Assembly: GCA_903918595.1 (NCBI GenBank)
Contig: CAIXFB010000110.1
Span: 1-10,445 of the forward strand
Direction: 5' to 3'
Length of the DNA stretch: 10,445 nt
DNA from: an uncultured Actinomycetes bacterium
GTDB taxonomy: Bacteria; Actinomycetota; Actinomycetes; S36-B12
Both the position numbers and the translations under genes were made by a program. Shown here in pieces: positions 6,841 to 10,445 of this stretch. Each line of letters starts with the position of its first letter. Position 1 is the stretch's first letter. Below the pieces are notes generated by a model. That model made no database searches and was not told the DNA's origin. It saw nothing but the letters and a program-made list of their open reading frames with translations.

Positions 6841-7920
6841 ATGTCCGATGCAGAGCCGCAGGCGCGGCACTTACTCACCCGGGTCGTCGCTGCCGGACGG
6901 CCAGCTCGCGAACCCGATGCGCCATTGAACGCCCCGATAGTTCCGGTTTCTGCCCTTCACGCCGGTGGCCCATTCGAGTATGCCCGCGAAGGGGCTCCCA
7001 CCACCGCAGCGTTCGAGGAAGCACTTGGTGAAGTTGAAGGCGGAATAGCGATCGCTTTCTCCTCCGGGATGGCCGCTGCCAACGCGGTGTTTGATATCTG
7101 GCCGGTGGGAGTGAAGGTCGTTGCACCCAGTGCGGCGTACACCGGAGTTGCCGTACGCCTGCGCGAACTAGACGAGCGCGGTGCGATTGACCTTTGCATA
7201 GTCGATGCGCACGACACCGAAGGAGTGCTCACGGCACTCGATGGTGCGCACGTCCTGTGGTTGGAATCGCCTACTAACCCGATGCTCGACGTCGCCGAAC
7301 TTGATGTTGTGATTCCCGAAGCCCGCAGCAAAGGCGTCTTCACCGTAGTGGACAACACCTTTGCCACGCCGATCCTTCAACGACCTCTTGAATGGGGCGT
7401 AGATGTGGTCTTACACAGCGTGACTAAATCCATCAGTGGCCACTCCGACCTCTTGATGGGAGCCTTGGTCACCCGTAATGCAGAGTTGGCTGAGAAATTA
7501 CGCGTCCGACGAGTCCTTTTAGGTGCGGCTCCGAGTGCATTTGATTGCTATCTCGCACTCCGAGGCTTGCGAACGCTTGGCCTGCGAGTCGAACGAGCCC
7601 AATCAAACGCGATTGCCATCACCCAAGCCATCAGCACTCATCCAGCCATCACCAAAGTTCGATATCCAGGGTTTGGCACCATGGCAGCGATCGAGGTTGT
7701 TGGCGGTGCAGATGCTGCTCAACGGGTCTGCGAATCCGTTCAGGTGTGGACACACGCAACGAGTCTTGGTGGTGTGGAGTCATTGCTCGAGCGACGCCGA
7801 CGTTGGCCGCTAGAAAGTCCGCGGGTCCCCGATTCACTGATCAGGCTTTCATTTGGCATTGAGCACGAATCTGATCTGCGAATCGATCTGCAGCAGGCGC
7901 TCACTCGGGCACACAGCTAG
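6841..7920 (+). CDS. Cys/Met-metabolism PLP-dependent enzyme (cystathionine gamma-lyase/synthase-like)
   Basis: A fold-type I pyridoxal-phosphate enzyme of the transsulfuration family, whose members make or cleave cystathionine or form sulfur amino acids. From ATG 6841 it is 359 residues, slightly shorter than the usual 380-400. Seen: Tyr47 and Arg49 in YAREG (cofactor phosphate contacts from the partner subunit), SSGMAA at about 74-79, Tyr100 expected to stack on the ring, ESPTNP at 142-147, Asp171 in VVDNTFATP, and the cofactor lysine Lys196 in HSVTKSISGHSD. Near the C-terminus GGVESLLERRRRWP (311-324) replaces the usual GGxESLxxHPAxMTH segment and leads into the conserved SLIRLSFGIE. I therefore cannot choose between lyase, gamma-synthase or another activity. 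The in-frame ATG at 6784 would add 19 non-conserved residues and overlap ddl's promoter. The stop abuts gpsA's stop. Confidence 0.9.
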   Translation: MSDAEPQARHLLTRVVAAGRPAREPDAPLNAPIVPVSALHAGGPFEYAREGAPTTAAFEEALGEVEGGIAIAFSSGMAAANAVFDIWPVGVKVVAPSAAYTGVAVRLRELDERGAIDLCIVDAHDTEGVLTALDGAHVLWLESPTNPMLDVAELDVVIPEARSKGVFTVVDNTFATPILQRPLEWGVDVVLHSVTKSISGHSDLLMGALVTRNAELAEKLRVRRVLLGAAPSAFDCYLALRGLRTLGLRVERAQSNAIAITQAISTHPAITKVRYPGFGTMAAIEVVGGADAAQRVCESVQVWTHATSLGGVESLLERRRRWPLESPRVPDSLIRLSFGIEHESDLRIDLQQALTRAHS

Positions 7921-8931
7921 CTAAGCGCCAACCCCTTCAGTTTCTGCCTTGATATCGCGAGTCATGAAGGCGCGCACGAGCTCGCGTGGTGAGCGCCCAA
8001 AATGCAACACCTGCACCACTTGCTCGGTGATCGGCATCGTGACTCCGTGCTGATGCGCAAGATCAATGATTGGCTGAGCGCTCCGATACGCCTCACATGT
8101 TTGCTGGGTGATCTTGATGGTCTCTTCAACAGTTAAACCGCGGCCAAGGCTTTCACCAAACGAGCGGTTGCGTGAAAGTGGCGACTGGCAGGTGGCAACG
8201 AGATCGCCGATACCGGCTAATCCTTGGAAGGTGAGTGGATCAGCGCCGAGAGCCACTCCAAGTCTTGCCATCTCGGCCAATCCTCGAGTCATCAATGATG
8301 CCTGGGTATTTTCACCCAATCCCATGCCCACTGCGATGCCATTTGCTAGCGCGATCACATTCTTCACCGCACCGCCTATTTCGGTACCCACGACGTCCGA
8401 GGTCCAGTACGGACGGAAATAGTCGGTCATGAAGGTCGCCTGCATGCGTTTCGCCTGATCTTCATCTATACACGCAATCGTGGTGGCCGTGGGCTGGTGT
8501 TCAGCAATTTCCTTCGCAAGGTTGGGTCCTGAAAGCACCGAAACTCGGGAGGAATCAGCACCCGTCACCTGCTCGATGACCTGGCTCATTCGCAAACTGG
8601 TGTTCAGTTCTATGCCTTTAATGAGGCTCATGAAGTTCACCTGGCTGCTCACGTATGAGTGCCAACCCTCGAGATGGGCACGAACCACCTGCGATGGGAG
8701 AGCTAGGACGAGCAGCTCCGCTGCTTCGATTGCCTCACTCGCGTTCAGCGTTGCTGTCACTGAATCAGGAAGTTGCACTCCTGGGTGATACACCCGATTG
8801 CGATGGTGCAGATTGATGTCGTCGACCACTGCGCGATCTCGACCCCAAATCGTGACGCTGTTTCCGGCATCCGCTAGCACCATGGCACAGGCTGTTCCCC
8901 AGGAGCCGCTCCCCATCATGGCGACCTGCAT
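7921..8931 (-). CDS. gpsA: Glycerol-3-phosphate dehydrogenase [NAD(P)+]
   Basis: GpsA reduces dihydroxyacetone phosphate to sn-glycerol-3-phosphate, the backbone for phospholipid synthesis, in the cytoplasm. At 336 residues it is standard size. The N-terminal Rossmann fold carries GSGSWGTA at 7-14. Further signatures are SLIKG with Lys105, LSGPNLAKEIA at 133-143, GGAVKN at 186-191 with the catalytic Lys190, GIGDLVATC at 240-248 and SRNR at 253-256. All expected active-site residues are present. The ATG at 8931 overlaps the plsC stop as TGATG, so gpsA is probably translated by coupling after plsC, with AAGGGG a short way upstream inside plsC. The downstream end meets the convergent PLP-enzyme gene with no base between stop codons. 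Pairing with plsC places glycerol-3-phosphate supply and an acyltransferase step in one operon. Confidence 0.97.
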   Translation of the reverse strand: MQVAMMGSGSWGTACAMVLADAGNSVTIWGRDRAVVDDINLHHRNRVYHPGVQLPDSVTATLNASEAIEAAELLVLALPSQVVRAHLEGWHSYVSSQVNFMSLIKGIELNTSLRMSQVIEQVTGADSSRVSVLSGPNLAKEIAEHQPTATTIACIDEDQAKRMQATFMTDYFRPYWTSDVVGTEIGGAVKNVIALANGIAVGMGLGENTQASLMTRGLAEMARLGVALGADPLTFQGLAGIGDLVATCQSPLSRNRSFGESLGRGLTVEETIKITQQTCEAYRSAQPIIDLAHQHGVTMPITEQVVQVLHFGRSPRELVRAFMTRDIKAETEGVGA

Positions 8932-9698
8932 CAGGTTTGTTCCCCTTCGGTGTTGGTCGTATCTGTGGTGGTCTTGCGCTCCATCGCGAACCGGTGCGTT
9001 GGGGCAGACGCTTTGCGGATCTCCACAAGCTCAGCGGTCAACGCGTCCATAATGCGATCGGAGGCTGCATGCAGAGTATCTGCATCCAACTCGCGTCCGG
9101 CAAAGGCTGAGAGATCAACAGGGTCGCCGACCCGAACCCGCATGGTTTTCCTGGGAAAAATACGGAACTCCTTGCGGTAGGGGCGCATGACTTCTTGAGG
9201 TCCCCACATCGCTACTGGGAATACAGGTCTCCCTGTGGCAAGAGCTATTCGGGCTGCCCCGGTCTTACCCTCCATCGGCCACAGATCTGGGTCACGGGTT
9301 ATGGTCCCTTCCGGGTAAACGACGACGCATTCCCCCGCTTCGACGGCCGATATGGCATCACGCACAGCATCAATAGCGTTAGCGGTTTCTCGGTATACCT
9401 TGATCTGGCCCGCGCTGGTAATCACGGCACCCACAACAGGAACCCGAAACACTGACTCTTTTGCCAGGAATCTCGGGGGACGGTCCGAATTCCACAGAAC
9501 CAGAGCGATCGTCAGTGGGTCAAACCAAGAAATGTGGTTCGTCACGACGATGATCCCGGCACCATCAGCTTCTAGTTTTTCAGCGCCTCGCCAATCCCTC
9601 TTGGTCAGCAACATCATGGGTGTCCACAACAAGGCAACGGCAAGCCGGAACCCCCAGCCAAGTGGCCAACGTCGGCGGACCCGGGTTGATGACGACAC
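8931..9698 (-). CDS. plsC: 1-acyl-sn-glycerol-3-phosphate acyltransferase family protein (PlsC)
   Basis: A membrane-associated acyltransferase expected to convert lysophosphatidic acid to phosphatidic acid. The 255-residue protein has the catalytic NHxxxxD motif as NHISWFD (His55, Asp60), a substrate-binding block around FLAKESVFRVPVVG at 77-90, and YPEGT at 128-132. The hydrophobic stretch at about 14-32 follows a basic N-terminus (RVRRR) and probably anchors it to the membrane with the active site facing the cytoplasm. The last 20 residues are a hydrophilic Thr/Glu-rich tail. The start is GTG at 9698; the next in-frame ATG would remove the basic head and most of the hydrophobic segment. The gene is followed by gpsA in a TGATG overlap and is divergent from cofC. 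The family also contains acyltransferases with other acceptors, so substrate is inferred from family and context. Confidence 0.92.
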   Translation of the reverse strand: MSSSTRVRRRWPLGWGFRLAVALLWTPMMLLTKRDWRGAEKLEADGAGIIVVTNHISWFDPLTIALVLWNSDRPPRFLAKESVFRVPVVGAVITSAGQIKVYRETANAIDAVRDAISAVEAGECVVVYPEGTITRDPDLWPMEGKTGAARIALATGRPVFPVAMWGPQEVMRPYRKEFRIFPRKTMRVRVGDPVDLSAFAGRELDADTLHAASDRIMDALTAELVEIRKASAPTHRFAMERKTTTDTTNTEGEQT

Positions 9699-9704
9699 CT
9701 CGTC

Positions 9705-9710
9705 AGACTA
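9705..9710 (-). promoter_or_regulatory. Candidate -10 element for a leaderless plsC-gpsA transcript
   Basis: On the minus strand TAGTCT ends six bases before the GTG at 9698, so the start codon would be at or near the 5' end of the mRNA. The upstream bases form a TAGA/TAGC-rich run, and TTGCAT lies further upstream at a less than ideal distance. The short GAGG directly touching GTG is too close to act as a normal ribosome site. The prediction rests on one hexamer and spacing. Confidence 0.4.
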
Positions 9711-9794
9711 TCTATCTAGCTACGAATTGCCATGCAAAAAGAAACTGTGGCCATCTTTCACGAGGGCGAACGCAACTGATGGCACCCTTGGGTA

Positions 9795-10436
9795 TTGAAT
9801 GGGGCGGTGGCTTCCGCCGAATGGTCCGTGATAATCCCGATGAAACCATTCAATTCCGCAAAATCCAGGCTCCCGTTCGGCCCAATTTTTGCGCAGTCCT
9901 TTTTGCTGGATGTGATTTCGGCAGCTCACGCAACCCCCGTTATTGGCCAGATACGCATTGTTACGGCAGACGCCTACGTTGCTGAAGTCGCTGCATCCCA
10001 AAACTGCTCCGTGACCATCGAGTCGGCTCCACAAGGAATCAATCAAGCAGTGGCCCAAGCTGCCCTGGATGAACTGCCAGGCCATGCCATTGCCGTGATC
10101 CTGGGAGATATGCCCTGCCTCTCCGCTGATGCACTCAGCAGCGCACTGGAACAGGCTGCGCTCGCTGACCGCGCCTTCGTAGCCGATGAAGCCGGAACTG
10201 GCTCAACAATGTGGTTCTCGCGATCAGGCAATCCCATCACTACCCACTTTGGCGAACGATCGAGAGCCGCTCATCGCGCCTCAGGTGCGCTCGAGATCGA
10301 TGCGAAGCCGGGCTCGCTCTGGAGCGCGCAACTACATCGGGATGTCGACACTGAGGTTGACCTATGGGATGCCATTCGTATAGGCGTGGGATCACACACC
10401 GCCGACATAGTGAGAACCCGCGAAGCCGGCGCGTGA
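9795..10436 (+). CDS. cofC: CofC/FbiD guanylyltransferase of coenzyme F420 synthesis
   Basis: CofC (2-phospho-L-lactate guanylyltransferase; FbiD, acting on phosphoenolpyruvate, in mycobacteria) uses GTP to activate the C3 acid that is then joined to the deazaflavin Fo. The 213-residue protein shows the MobA-like nucleotidyltransferase pattern: WSVIIPMKPFNSAKSRL at 10-26 (nucleotide loop), GINQAVAQA at 81-89, GDMPCL at 104-109 (metal-binding Asp), DEAGTGST at 131-138 and HFGERSRAAHRASGA at 151-165. Position beside gpsA/plsC agrees with fbiD location in actinobacteria. The start is uncertain: TTG at 9795 or GTG at 9807 both lie before the conserved Trp10 and neither has a good ribosome site or clear promoter. 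The next ATG, at Met16, would cut the nucleotide loop. fbiA, fbiB and fbiC are not in the window. The substrate, PEP or phospholactate, cannot be read from sequence alone. Confidence 0.92.
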   Translation: MNGAVASAEWSVIIPMKPFNSAKSRLPFGPIFAQSFLLDVISAAHATPVIGQIRIVTADAYVAEVAASQNCSVTIESAPQGINQAVAQAALDELPGHAIAVILGDMPCLSADALSSALEQAALADRAFVADEAGTGSTMWFSRSGNPITTHFGERSRAAHRASGALEIDAKPGSLWSAQLHRDVDTEVDLWDAIRIGVGSHTADIVRTREAGA

Positions 10437-10445
10437 AATCCCACC

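Noticed and set aside
6780..6878. N-terminal extension of ddl beginning MSKCRACG with a CxxC pair
   Set aside because: The extension is outside the Ddl family alignment, overlaps the divergent PLP-enzyme start, and includes the predicted ddl promoter. The CxxC is probably chance.
9352..9798. Plus-strand open frame of 148 codons opposite the plsC N-terminus and spacer
   Set aside because: Mostly antisense to the well-supported plsC; no domain or ribosome site seen.
9720..10085. Minus-strand open frame of 121 codons opposite cofC
   Set aside because: Antisense to cofC, whose motifs are clear; no recognisable domain.
1..10445. Search for mobile elements, CRISPR arrays, tRNA/rRNA genes, riboswitches, defence or toxin systems
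   Set aside because: No repeat array, terminal inverted repeats, transposase, integrase, tRNA-like cloverleaf or defence-gene motif was recognised; every long stretch is taken by a housekeeping gene.

Overview
The window is an ordinary stretch of actinobacterial chromosome with densely packed housekeeping genes. It holds ten protein genes, nine complete and one (recG) cut by the left edge. The organism is inferred to be an actinobacterium from gene order and content. The order recG / DAK2 kinase / rpmB / thiL / ddl / gpsA / plsC / cofC(fbiD) resembles the Mycobacterium tuberculosis recG-thiL-ddlA-gpsA-fbiD block and its Streptomyces counterpart (recalled, not searched). An F420-pathway gene, GTG/TTG starts and apparently leaderless promoters of the -10 TANNNT type agree. 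The bases look moderately GC-rich (not computed). I cannot name a genus.

Layout: positions 1-3799 are a minus-strand pair, a FakA-like kinase followed one base later by recG. At 3925-4113 rpmB lies alone on the plus strand, divergent from the kinase and convergent with thiL; the rpmB and thiL stop codons share the bases TTAA. thiL (minus, 4110-5069) is divergent from a TetR-family regulator (plus, 5126-5725). The regulator overlaps the end of ddl (minus, 5691-6779) by 35 bp. ddl is divergent from a Cys/Met-metabolism PLP enzyme (plus, 6841-7920). That enzyme abuts gpsA (minus, 7921-8931) stop to stop with no gap. plsC (minus, 8931-9698) lies directly upstream of gpsA and is joined to it by a TGATG overlap. 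cofC/fbiD (plus, 9795-10436) is divergent from plsC. There is no gene-free stretch over 300 bases; the largest gaps are the divergent spacers 3800-3924 and 9699-9794.

Functions: DNA repair (RecG), translation (L28), thiamine diphosphate formation (ThiL), cell-wall precursor (Ddl), sulfur amino acid metabolism (PLP enzyme), phospholipid synthesis (GpsA, PlsC and possibly the FakA-like kinase) and coenzyme F420 synthesis (CofC/FbiD). No RNA gene, CRISPR array, insertion sequence, integrase, toxin-antitoxin pair or phage gene was seen. I find no convincing evidence for a new biological system. The points most worth a look are promoter architecture, the zero-spacing convergent gene ends, and the regulator and PLP enzyme apparently inserted into an old conserved block.
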